Assembly: GCA_958402075.1 (NCBI GenBank)
Contig: CATXSD010000102.1
Coordinates: 1 to 9,518, forward strand
DNA length: 9,518 bases
Direction of reading: 5' to 3'
Origin: Mediterranea massiliensis
GTDB taxonomy: Bacteria > Bacteroidota > Bacteroidia > Bacteroidales > Bacteroidaceae
Shown here: piece by piece, positions 1 to 6,979 of the stretch
Layout: every line of letters starts with the position of its first letter
Position numbering within the stretch: position 1 is the first letter of the stretch
Notes under the pieces: generated by a model
Seen by the model: only the letters and a program-made list of their open reading frames with translations
Told to the model about the DNA's origin: nothing
Database searches by the model: none
Program-made: the position numbers and the translations under genes

Positions 1-52
1 GAGCAACTGACTCTTAATCAGTGGGTCCAGGGTTCGAATCCCTGAGGGTGTA
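1..52 (+). tRNA. tRNA-Lys (anticodon CTT), 5'-truncated by window edge
   Basis: The 3' two-thirds of a tRNA are present. The anticodon stem pairs 6-10 with 18-22 around the 7-base loop 11-17, with anticodon CTT at 13-15, which reads the Lys codon AAG. The T arm pairs 28-32 with 40-44 around a TTCGAAT loop. The acceptor 3' strand is 45-51 and the discriminator base is A52. The acceptor 5' strand and most of the D arm lie before the window. CCA is not encoded (bases after A52 are CAT), so it must be added enzymatically, as is common for Bacteroidota tRNAs. Confidence 0.93.
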
Positions 53-60
53 CATGTGAA

Positions 61-95
61 GCGACTGCTCTGTCAAGGATGCAGTTGCTTTTTTT
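61..95 (+). terminator. Intrinsic terminator after tRNA-Lys
   Basis: An 8-bp stem GCGACTGC (61-68) / GCAGTTGC (81-88), with one G-T pair, encloses a 12-base loop and is followed directly by seven T residues (89-95). It sits 9 bases after the tRNA 3' end and so ends the tRNA transcript. It also insulates the promoter that follows. Confidence 0.88.
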
Positions 96-105
96 ATGCA
101 TTTAT

Positions 106-136
106 TTTTCGTCTACGAGGATAGTTCCTATCTTTG
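106..136 (+). promoter_or_regulatory. Bacteroidota-type promoter for the transporter-fbp unit
   Basis: TATCTTTG at 129-136 matches the -7 consensus TAnnTTTG exactly and is followed by CAG. A T-rich -33 candidate (TTTT, 106-109; consensus TTTG) lies 19 bases upstream. Transcription would start near 143, giving a leader of about 20 bases before the TTG start at 164. The -7 box is convincing and the -33 box is imperfect. Confidence 0.7.
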
Positions 137-163
137 CAGGGTTAAACGTAAAAGTGATATCTT

Positions 164-1828
164 TTGAACTGGTTATATAGTTTGTTTGTGGAACATTCCG
201 CCCTGCAGGCGGTGGTTGTTCTGTCGCTGATTTCGGCTGTAGGCCTTGGATTGGGAAAGGTTCGTTTCTGGGGAGTCTCTCTCGGGGTAACATTTGTTTT
301 TTTTGCCGGTATCTTGGCCGGTCATTTGGGACTTTCCATTGATCCTCAGATGCTGAACTATGCCGAAAGTTTCGGACTGGTCATATTTGTATATGCCTTG
401 GGCCTACAGGTAGGTCCGGGTTTTTTCAGTTCTTTCCGTGAAGGAGGACTGCGGCTGAATGTACTGGGTACAGGTGTCGTATTGATAGGTACGCTGATGG
501 CTGTGTTGGGCAGCTTTGTGACGGGTATCTCCTTGCCGGATATGGTGGGTATCCTGTGCGGAGCCACTACGAATACGCCGGCTTTGGGTGCTGCCCAACA
601 GACATTGAAACAGCTGGGCATGGAGGCCAGCACACCGGCACTGGGATGTGCTGTGACCTATCCCTTGGGCGTGGTGGGAGTGATATTGGCCATACTGGTG
701 ATACGCAAGCTGCTGGTAAAGGACAAGGATTTGGAGATACAGGAAAAGGAGAACGAAAACAAGACGTATATAGGGGCTTTTCAGGTTCATAACCCGGGCA
801 TCTTCAATAAGAGTGTGAAGGAAATAGCCGATTTGAGCTATGCCAAGTTTGTCATTTCCCGCCTGTGGCGCGATGGCAAAGTGACCATTCCTACGTCAGA
901 CAAAATAGTGAAGGAAGGCGACCGTTTGCTGGTCATCACGTCTGAAAAGGATGCGGCGGCTATGACGGTGCTTTTCGGTGAGCAGGAACATACGGACTGG
1001 AACAAGGAAGATATCGACTGGGATGCCATCGACAGCAAGCTGATATCCCAACGTATCGTGGTGACCCGTCCGGAACTGAACGGCAAGAAGCTGGGCTCGC
1101 TCCACCTGCGCAACCATTACGGCATCAACATTACCCGCGTTTATCGCAGTGGCGTACAGCTGCTGGCTACGGCCGGACTGACGCTGCAGTTGGGCGACCG
1201 TCTGACCATTGTCGGTGAGGCGGCGGCTGTCCACAATGTGGAAAAGGTGTTGGGTAATGCTATCAAAAGCCTGAAGGAACCCAATCTGGTGGCCGTATTC
1301 ATCGGCATCATTGTAGGACTTATTCTGGGATCCATCCCCTTCTCTTTCCCGGGCATCAGTGAGCCGGTGAAGCTGGGACTGGCAGGCGGTCCCATCGTGG
1401 TGGGAATTCTGATAGGAACCTTCGGACCCCGTTTGCACATGGTTACCTACACGACCCGAAGCGCCAATCTGATGCTTCGGGCCCTGGGACTGGATTTATA
1501 TCTGGCCTGTCTGGGACTGGATGCCGGTGCCCATTTCTTCGAGACAGTATTCCGTCCGGAGGGGCTTATGTGGATAGGGGTTGGTTTCGTGCTGACGCTG
1601 GTACCCGTACTCATTATGGGAATCGTGGCCTTCAAGTGGCTGAAGGTGGATTTCGGTTCGGTGACCGGCATGCTTTGTGGCAGTATGGCCAATCCGATGG
1701 CCTTGAACTATGCCAACGACACCATTCCCGGCGACAATCCGTCCGTATCCTATGCAACGGTTTATCCGTTGTGTATGTTTTTGCGGGTCATCATCGCACA
1801 GGTCCTGTTGATGTTTTTGTTGGGATAA
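164..1828 (+). CDS. Putative transporter, AspT/YidE/YbjL family with two RCK_C (TrkA-C) domains
   Basis: This 554-residue inner-membrane protein has the length and architecture of the E. coli YidE type. Hydrophobic segments lie near residues 12-30, 36-55, 68-82, 98-120 and 158-180. Two soluble RCK_C-like domains follow (about 203-272 and 290-365). A second membrane half (about 375-395, 402-422, 466-490, 528-553) completes it. The family's duplicated pore motif appears twice: GILCGATTNTPAL (129-141) and GMLCGSMANPMAL (502-514). Characterised AspT exchanges aspartate for alanine. RCK_C domains usually bind a small ligand and gate transport. The substrate here is unknown. The start must be TTG 164 or later, because an in-frame TGA lies at 155-157; the leader offers only a weak AAAAGTGA ribosome site, and TTG 182 is a less likely alternative. 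fbp follows after 34 bp with no terminator, so the two are probably co-transcribed. Confidence 0.9.
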   Translation: MNWLYSLFVEHSALQAVVVLSLISAVGLGLGKVRFWGVSLGVTFVFFAGILAGHLGLSIDPQMLNYAESFGLVIFVYALGLQVGPGFFSSFREGGLRLNVLGTGVVLIGTLMAVLGSFVTGISLPDMVGILCGATTNTPALGAAQQTLKQLGMEASTPALGCAVTYPLGVVGVILAILVIRKLLVKDKDLEIQEKENENKTYIGAFQVHNPGIFNKSVKEIADLSYAKFVISRLWRDGKVTIPTSDKIVKEGDRLLVITSEKDAAAMTVLFGEQEHTDWNKEDIDWDAIDSKLISQRIVVTRPELNGKKLGSLHLRNHYGINITRVYRSGVQLLATAGLTLQLGDRLTIVGEAAAVHNVEKVLGNAIKSLKEPNLVAVFIGIIVGLILGSIPFSFPGISEPVKLGLAGGPIVVGILIGTFGPRLHMVTYTTRSANLMLRALGLDLYLACLGLDAGAHFFETVFRPEGLMWIGVGFVLTLVPVLIMGIVAFKWLKVDFGSVTGMLCGSMANPMALNYANDTIPGDNPSVSYATVYPLCMFLRVIIAQVLLMFLLG

Positions 1829-1862
1829 TTTGTAAATAGAAACGGATATAAAACATATAATC

Positions 1863-3851
1863 ATGGGAAACATTACTTCTGAAAGTATAATCAGTGATTT
1901 GCGCTATCTGCAACTGTTGTCGCACAGCTTTCCGACCATTGCCGATGCCAGTACCGAAATCATCAATCTGGAAGCAATCCTGAATCTGCCCAAGGGGACG
2001 GAACACTTCCTGACTGACGTGCATGGAGAATATGAGGCTTTCCAGCATGTACTGAAGAATGGCTCGGGAGCTGTGAAGCGCAAGGTGAATGAAATCTTCG
2101 GACACACGCTTCGGGAAAGTGAGAAAAAGGAACTGTGCACGTTGATCTATTATCCGGAAGAAAAGTTACAGCTGATCAAGGAAGAGGAAAAGGAGCTGGA
2201 CGACTGGTATCTGATAACGCTGAACCAGCTGGTCAAGGTGTGCCAGAACGTTTCGTCCAAATATACCCGTTCCAAGGTGCGGAAAGCCCTTCCGGCCGAT
2301 TTTTCCTATATCATTCAGGAACTGCTGCACGAGTCGACCATCGACCCGAACAAATATGCCTATATCAATGTCATCATCAGTACCATCATTTCTACCAAAC
2401 GTGCCGATGATTTCATTATAGCCATGTGTAACCTGATACAGCGGCTGACCATTGACTCCCTGCACATTGTGGGCGATATTTACGACCGCGGTCCGGGAGC
2501 TCATATCATCATGGATACGCTCTGTGACTATCACAACTTTGACATTCAGTGGGGCAATCATGACCTGCTGTGGATGGGGGCTGCTTCGGGTAACGATGCC
2601 TGCATGGCCAATGTCATCCGCATGTCCATGCGCTATGCCAACCTGGCCACGTTGGAAGACGGGTATGGCATCAATCTGTTGCCGTTGGCAACGTTTGCCA
2701 TGGATGTCTATGGAGATGACCCTTGTACCATCTTTGCACCGAAGATGAATTTCTCGGACGGCCGTTACAACGAGAAGACGTTGCGCCTCATTACGCAGAT
2801 GCATAAGGCCATTACCATCATCCAGCTCAAGCTGGAGGCTGCCATTATAGACCGTCGTCCCGACTTGTGCATGCAGGAACGGAAGCTGCTGCACCGGATA
2901 GACTATGAGCGGGGTGTCTTTGTTTACGAAGGCAAGGAGTATGAATTGCGGGATACGAACTTTCCCACCATCGATCCCGCCAACCCCTATAAACTGACGG
3001 ATGAGGAGCACGACCTGATGGAAAAAATCCATGCTTCCTTTATGAACAGCGAAAAGCTGAAGAAGCACATGCGCTGTCTGTTCACTTACGGAGGTATGTA
3101 TCTGGTGTGCAACAGCAATCTGCTCTATCATGCTTCGGTGCCGCTGAATGCCGATGGCAGTTTCAAGCATGTGAAGATCAATGGAAAAGAGTATTGGGGG
3201 GAGAAGCTGCTGAAGAAAGTGGATCAGTTGGTGCGTACGGCCTATTTCGGTGAAGAAGGTTCGGACGAGAAGAATTTTGCTCTCGACTATATGTGGTACT
3301 TGTGGTGCGGCCCGGATGCCCCTTCCTTTGACAAGGACAAGATGGCTACGTTCGAACGTTATTTTGTAGCGGACAAGTCCCTGCACAAGGAAACGAAAGG
3401 GTATTATTATACGTTGAGGAACGAGGTGGAGGTCTGCAATAACATCCTGAGGGAGTTCGGCATAGATCCCGAAGCCCATGCCCATATCATCAACGGTCAC
3501 GTGCCTGTGAAGACTATCAAGGGCGAACAGCCCATCAAGGCCGAAGGAAAACTGTTGGTGATTGATGGCGGTTTTTCCAAGGCCTATCAGCCGGAAACGG
3601 GCATTGCCGGATATACGCTGGTATATCATTCACACGGTTTGCAGCTGGTGCAGCACGAACCCTTCCAAAGTCGTCAGAAAGCTATCGAAGAGGGGCTTGA
3701 CATCAAGTCGACTACTTTTCTGGTGGAATTCAATTCGCAGCGCATGATGGTGAAAGACACCGACAAGGGGCGTGAATTGCGCACTCAGATTGAGGATTTG
3801 AAGAAATTGCTGGTAGCCTATCGCACCGGACTGATCAAGGAACACGTCTGA
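1863..3851 (+). CDS. fbp: Fructose-1,6-bisphosphatase, class III
   Basis: This 662-residue cytoplasmic enzyme hydrolyses fructose 1,6-bisphosphate to fructose 6-phosphate, the committed step of gluconeogenesis. Its length matches class III (Firmicutes/Bacteroidota) enzymes, which are unrelated to E. coli Fbp and belong to the metallophosphoesterase fold. Metal-site motifs are intact: TDVHGE (51-56), GDIYDRG (204-210) and WGNHDLLWMG (230-239). His residues occur at LYHASVP (421-427), NGHVP (544-548) and in YHSHG (588-592), with DGGFSKAY at 568-575. The segment of about 300-400 is the class-specific insertion. ATG 1863 gives the conserved N-terminus; no strong Shine-Dalgarno is visible, which is normal for this phylum. 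In Bacillus subtilis the class III enzyme is Mn-dependent and controlled by phosphoenolpyruvate; whether this one is, the sequence does not say. The gene is probably expressed from the transporter promoter, since the 34-bp gap holds no good promoter. Confidence 0.97.
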   Translation: MGNITSESIISDLRYLQLLSHSFPTIADASTEIINLEAILNLPKGTEHFLTDVHGEYEAFQHVLKNGSGAVKRKVNEIFGHTLRESEKKELCTLIYYPEEKLQLIKEEEKELDDWYLITLNQLVKVCQNVSSKYTRSKVRKALPADFSYIIQELLHESTIDPNKYAYINVIISTIISTKRADDFIIAMCNLIQRLTIDSLHIVGDIYDRGPGAHIIMDTLCDYHNFDIQWGNHDLLWMGAASGNDACMANVIRMSMRYANLATLEDGYGINLLPLATFAMDVYGDDPCTIFAPKMNFSDGRYNEKTLRLITQMHKAITIIQLKLEAAIIDRRPDLCMQERKLLHRIDYERGVFVYEGKEYELRDTNFPTIDPANPYKLTDEEHDLMEKIHASFMNSEKLKKHMRCLFTYGGMYLVCNSNLLYHASVPLNADGSFKHVKINGKEYWGEKLLKKVDQLVRTAYFGEEGSDEKNFALDYMWYLWCGPDAPSFDKDKMATFERYFVADKSLHKETKGYYYTLRNEVEVCNNILREFGIDPEAHAHIINGHVPVKTIKGEQPIKAEGKLLVIDGGFSKAYQPETGIAGYTLVYHSHGLQLVQHEPFQSRQKAIEEGLDIKSTTFLVEFNSQRMMVKDTDKGRELRTQIEDLKKLLVAYRTGLIKEHV

Positions 3852-3887
3852 TGGTTCCCCTGACAAGAAGATAGGTATCCGGCCTTG

Positions 3888-3927
3888 GAGGGCGGCATCA
3901 GTACTTGAACAGTACGATGCCGCCCTC
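3888..3927. terminator. Strong hairpin between convergent genes, overlapping the stop of the minus-strand gene
   Basis: A perfect 12-bp inverted repeat, GAGGGCGGCATC (3888-3899) and GATGCCGCCCTC (3916-3927), is extended by an inner GTAC/GTAC pairing (3901-3904 with 3912-3915) after a one-base bulge. The loop is about 7 bases. It lies 36 bp after the fbp stop and contains the TGA of the minus-strand gene. Being symmetric, it can fold in both transcripts, so a shared bidirectional terminator or mRNA 3'-end stabiliser is likely. Neither side has a T tract, so it is not a canonical Rho-independent terminator. Confidence 0.65.
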
Positions 3928-5133
3928 TACGATTGTACCGTGGTCGTAAGTGGCATTCCGGTTGTAGTAACGGTCCCACCCGTATCCCCCGCTGACAAAC
4001 AGCCCTACGCGGTCCGTCAGTCTGTATTCCAGATTGATGCGTGCCTGGAGGGAATAAAGGCGCGCCGGGAAGGAGGTGTTGTTCTTGCGGAAAGTCTCGA
4101 TATGCGCATAGCCCAAGTCTCCGCTGACAAACAGACGCTTGTAAAGAGGCAGTTCGGCGCCGGCCCGATAGAACAGGGAACCGGAGAACGGGTCGTCAAA
4201 GCCGAAGTAAGGGGCGCCGGCTCCCAGGATGGTGTAAAGCCGGTTGTTCTTGAAACGGGCTGCCAGATTGATTTTTGTTGCATTGCCTCCCGATACCAGC
4301 AGTTGGATTCGGGTATGCGGATTGGCATTGACCAGTCCTAATTGCAGTCCGTCGAATTTTTCCTTGTAATAATTGAACAGACCGATTTGGAGTCCCTTGC
4401 CCTGGGAGGCCATGTTGGCCAGTCCGATTTGGACGCCTTTCAGCTCTCTCCCTACAACGTTGCCGAGAGCTGACAGCTGGAGGCCTGCCATGTCTTCGGC
4501 GGTGAGGTTAAGCAGACTGCTCACCTGCATGCCGGCAGCAGAGCCGCCCGATACATTCATCAGTCCGGATGCCGCTACGCCCCGGTAGCCATTGCCCGTG
4601 ATATTGGCGATGCCGGACAAGAGCAATCCTGCTCCTTCGTTGCCGGTAAAGTTCATCAGTCCGGCCAAGGTCAGTCCGTAGTTGTCATTGCCGGTAACGT
4701 TTGCCAGGCCGGAGGCCAGCAGGCCTTTTCCTTCATTGCCGTTGATGCTTACCAGTCCGGCGATGGAGACACCTTGATATCCATAACCGTTGATGTTGGT
4801 GATGCCGGCCAGTTGCAGGCCTTTCATCTGTTGTTTTACGGTGTTCGACAGTCCGGCCAGTTGCAGGCCCCTTGCGTCTCTTTTCGTAACACTTCCCAGC
4901 AGGTTGATACCCACTCCAGTCAGGTTGTTCTGGGAAGAAAAGATACCCAGGTTGAAGGCTGTACTTCCGACGCTGTCTGTCGGTTGGGTGGACAAGCCTT
5001 TCCATAGGGACAGGTTGATGCCTACGGGCTTCAGTGGATTGGAAGCGGGGAGTGGAGTACGGGATTGGGCAAAAAGAAGTGTCCCTGCCGTGAGCAGGGA
5101 CATTGTCAAGGTGATAATATAGATACGTTTCAT
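3898..5133 (-). CDS. Secreted/outer-membrane protein with tandem 16-residue GLxLxGLxN repeats and a beta-barrel-like C-terminus; function unknown
   Basis: The protein has 411 residues. Residues 1-22 form a signal peptide (MKRIYI, a hydrophobic core, then FAQ). From Gly89, nine repeats of exactly 16 residues follow (Gly at 89, 105, 121 through 217) with pattern G-h-x-h-A/S-G-h-x-N-h-x-G. Three shorter variants start at Gly233, 247 and 262 and read GLQIGLFN-like. The regular period suggests a solenoid or stacked beta structure. Residues 278-411 contain alternating amphipathic strands and end in LFKY; a terminal aromatic is typical of outer-membrane barrels. The last repeats resemble the LA_2272-type surface repeat from memory; I could not verify this. 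The ATG overlaps the stop of the upstream acyl-CoA synthetase (ATGA), implying translational coupling. The stop codon lies inside a strong hairpin. It is confidently a real gene, but its function is unknown. Confidence 0.88.
   Translation of the reverse strand: MKRIYIITLTMSLLTAGTLLFAQSRTPLPASNPLKPVGINLSLWKGLSTQPTDSVGSTAFNLGIFSSQNNLTGVGINLLGSVTKRDARGLQLAGLSNTVKQQMKGLQLAGITNINGYGYQGVSIAGLVSINGNEGKGLLASGLANVTGNDNYGLTLAGLMNFTGNEGAGLLLSGIANITGNGYRGVAASGLMNVSGGSAAGMQVSSLLNLTAEDMAGLQLSALGNVVGRELKGVQIGLANMASQGKGLQIGLFNYYKEKFDGLQLGLVNANPHTRIQLLVSGGNATKINLAARFKNNRLYTILGAGAPYFGFDDPFSGSLFYRAGAELPLYKRLFVSGDLGYAHIETFRKNNTSFPARLYSLQARINLEYRLTDRVGLFVSGGYGWDRYYNRNATYDHGTIVEGGIVLFKY
4438..4869 (-). repeat. Nine tandem 48-bp coding units (16-residue protein repeats)
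   Basis: These bases encode residues 89-232 of the minus-strand repeat protein: nine consecutive units of exactly 48 bp with no insertion or deletion. Degenerate 14- and 15-residue units continue to about 4312. Conservation is at the protein level (Gly1, Gly/Ser6, Asn9, frequent Gly12). The DNA units differ considerably from each other, so the array looks old and selected rather than recently expanded or slipping. Confidence 0.9.
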
Positions 5134-6788
5134 CCTTTGGCTTCTTGATAGAGGAATCGTTTGATGGACTTCTTCGGAGTCTTCTCGAATTCCTCCGGGT
5201 AGATTTTCATTTTGTAAATCTGGCTGTAGGCCGGAAGTTCGGCATTCAGTGCCACCCGGTTTTCTTCCATCACCCGTTCGATGTCTTCGTTGGTCAGGCC
5301 GTGGGCGAAGGCATCGTCGAAGTCGGGGTAGACCAGCCCGACCAGCCGTTCGTTCTGTTGTACGATGATGCTTTCCGATACGTAAGGCATGTTGTTCAGC
5401 TTGTCTTCTATTTCTTCCGGATAGATGTTCTGTCCGCTGGGGCCGAGGAGCATGTTCTTGCTGCGTCCCTTGATGGTGACGTTTCCTTCGCGGTCCATCA
5501 GTGCCAGGTCGCCGGTGTGAAGCCAGCCGTCCGGTTCCAATACGTCGCGGGTGGCTTCTTCATTCTTGTAATAGCCCAGCATGACATTGGGCCCCCGGCA
5601 GATGATTTCACCGGGAATATTTTCCGGGTCGGGCGACAGAATCTTGACTTCCATGCGAGGGGCGGCTTTCCCGCAGGAGCCTGGTTTGAAGCGTTTCCAG
5701 TCCTCGTAGCAGATGATGGGGCCGCATTCGGTCATGCCGTAGCCGACGGTATAGGGGAAGTCTATCATCTTCAGGAACTGCTCCACGTCGTGGTTGAAGG
5801 CGGCACCGCCGATGATGACCTCTTCAAAGTTGCCGCCGAAAGCCTGGATGACCTGTTCGCGCACGGTTGACTTGATTTTGTCGTTCACGAAGGGAACTTT
5901 CAACAACAGTTTCATGGTGGGCGTTTCCAGCTTGGGCAGTACGTTCTTCTTGATAATCTTTTCGATGATGAGGGGGACGGCGATGACGATGCGCGGCTTT
6001 ACTTCGGCAAAGGCCTGGAAGATGATTTTGGGACTCGGCATGCGCGTCAGATAATAAATGTGACATCCTACGGCAATCTCATACAGGAATTCGAAAGCCA
6101 GTCCGTACATGTGGGCCATGGGGAGCATGGACACTACTTTGTCGCCACTGTTCAGCGACAGCACTTCGAAGGCGAAAGCCGTGTTCGACCAGAGGCTGCG
6201 ATAGGGCAGCATCACGCCTTTGGAGTAACTGGTTGTTCCCGATGTATAGTTGATGACGGCCAGTTCTTCCGGCTGATCCTTGTGATAAGAGATATGTTCC
6301 TTGCGGAAATTCTTGGGATATTTTTTGCCGAAGAGCTCGTTCAGGTGCTCGCGGGCATAGTCCACTTTCTCGCTGCGGGAGACGAGGATGGAGAAGTCGG
6401 TCATCAGGAAGATGCCCTCGAGCAGGGGCATGGCGTTTTCGTTCAGGTTCTCCCAGACCATGTCGCCCACAAAGAGCAGTTTGGCTTCGGAGTGGTTCAC
6501 GATGTTGTGTACATTGTCGGCCTTGAATTCATGCAGAATGGGTACGACGACCGCTCCATAGGTCAGGGTGGCGAGAAACGTCACACCCCAGTGCGAGCTG
6601 TTGCGTCCGCAGACGGCTATCTTGTCTCCTTTCCGGATGCCGCTGGCCTCAAAGATAATGTGTAACTTTTCAATTTTTCGTGCAACGTCTTTGTATTGCA
6701 GGGTTGCTCCCTTGTAGTCGGTCAGGGCGTCCAGGTCCCAGTTTTCCTTGATGCTTTTCTCAATGTATGCGATAAAACTTTGCTCCAT
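5130..6788 (-). CDS. AMP-binding long-chain fatty acid-CoA ligase-like protein
   Basis: This 552-residue member of the adenylate-forming (ANL) superfamily probably activates a fatty acid with ATP to acyl-AMP and then acyl-CoA at the inner face of the membrane. Motifs in order are the phosphate loop YTSGTTSYSKG (181-191), MLPMAHMYG (221-229), YGMTECGP (350-357), GWLHTGD (421-427) and KGRSKNMLLGPSGQNIYPEEIE (hinge and C-terminal domain, from 440). The C-terminal catalytic motif reads TPKKSIKR (537-544), where many relatives have TPxGKIxR, so the usual Lys position is Ser with Lys at flanking positions. The phosphate loop is also altered (Ser-Tyr-Ser for Gly-x-Pro). It is the first gene of a minus-strand operon; its TGA overlaps the ATG of the repeat protein. 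A good promoter lies just upstream. The chain length of the substrate cannot be read from the sequence, and an acyl-ACP or acid of another kind is possible. Confidence 0.9.
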   Translation of the reverse strand: MEQSFIAYIEKSIKENWDLDALTDYKGATLQYKDVARKIEKLHIIFEASGIRKGDKIAVCGRNSSHWGVTFLATLTYGAVVVPILHEFKADNVHNIVNHSEAKLLFVGDMVWENLNENAMPLLEGIFLMTDFSILVSRSEKVDYAREHLNELFGKKYPKNFRKEHISYHKDQPEELAVINYTSGTTSYSKGVMLPYRSLWSNTAFAFEVLSLNSGDKVVSMLPMAHMYGLAFEFLYEIAVGCHIYYLTRMPSPKIIFQAFAEVKPRIVIAVPLIIEKIIKKNVLPKLETPTMKLLLKVPFVNDKIKSTVREQVIQAFGGNFEEVIIGGAAFNHDVEQFLKMIDFPYTVGYGMTECGPIICYEDWKRFKPGSCGKAAPRMEVKILSPDPENIPGEIICRGPNVMLGYYKNEEATRDVLEPDGWLHTGDLALMDREGNVTIKGRSKNMLLGPSGQNIYPEEIEDKLNNMPYVSESIIVQQNERLVGLVYPDFDDAFAHGLTNEDIERVMEENRVALNAELPAYSQIYKMKIYPEEFEKTPKKSIKRFLYQEAKG

Positions 6789-6793
6789 AATGA

Positions 6794-6820
6794 TTGCACA
6801 TTTTTGTTAGATTTGTGCAA
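6794..6820. promoter_or_regulatory. Dyad over the acyl-CoA synthetase promoter, possible operator
   Basis: TTGCACA (6794-6800) and TGTGCAA (6814-6820) form a perfect 7-bp inverted repeat with a 13-base spacer. The right arm overlaps the minus-strand -7 box and the left arm lies in the predicted 5' leader. That position would suit a repressor site. No candidate regulator gene is in the window, so the role is inferred from placement only. Confidence 0.35.
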
Positions 6821-6848
6821 ATATAGGCTTTTCTCAACACAATGCAAA
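6818..6848 (-). promoter_or_regulatory. Promoter of the acyl-CoA synthetase/repeat-protein operon
   Basis: On the minus strand, TATATTTG (6825 down to 6818) matches the -7 consensus exactly. TTTG (6848 down to 6845) matches the -33 consensus exactly, with a 19-base spacer. Transcription would start near 6811, giving a leader of about 22 bases. This is the best-formed promoter in the window. Confidence 0.8.
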
Positions 6849-6875
6849 CGATTTGTACCAAAAAGACGGATGATT

Positions 6876-6906
6876 GTTGCAGAAACAGCCTTTTTATCTG
6901 CTTTTG
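6876..6906 (+). promoter_or_regulatory. Weak candidate promoter for the phosphogluconolactonase-like gene
   Basis: GTTG (6876-6879) and TGCTTTTG (6899-6906) are 19 bases apart, with one mismatch each to the -33 (TTTG) and -7 (TAnnTTTG) consensus. They would give a leader of about 65 bases before ATG 6980. A later TATTTTG (6959-6965) is too close to the start codon and badly spaced. The rest of 6789-6979 is AT-rich with no gene. Confidence 0.3.
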
Positions 6907-6979
6907 CTTATGAACAAACATTCGTTTCCTTTTGTTTAAAAAATACATCCGATTCCTTTATTTTGTTGATTAGCCGACC

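Noticed and set aside
1..120. tRNA 3' end as an integration (attachment) site
   Set aside because: No integrase gene, no direct repeat of the tRNA end elsewhere in the window, and ordinary chromosomal genes follow.
1825..1862. Separate promoter for fbp in the 34-bp gap
   Set aside because: The only -7-like string (around TAATTTG, 1826-1832) lacks one base of TAnnTTTG and has no -33 partner; co-transcription with the transporter is simpler.
2166..3629. Long open frame (487 codons) on the minus strand opposite fbp
   Set aside because: fbp covers the region with full family motifs. The antisense product has no recognisable domain, no promoter or ribosome site, and a His/Gln/Ile-rich composition typical of reverse-complemented coding sequence.
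4312..4869. CRISPR-like or hypervariable DNA repeat array
   Set aside because: The 48-bp units are protein-coding, abut without spacers and differ in DNA sequence while keeping amino-acid positions.
5145..5870. Plus-strand open frame (241 codons) opposite the acyl-CoA synthetase, with another at 6060-6665
   Set aside because: Both are shadows of a well-conserved enzyme; no family motif, promoter or ribosome site supports them.
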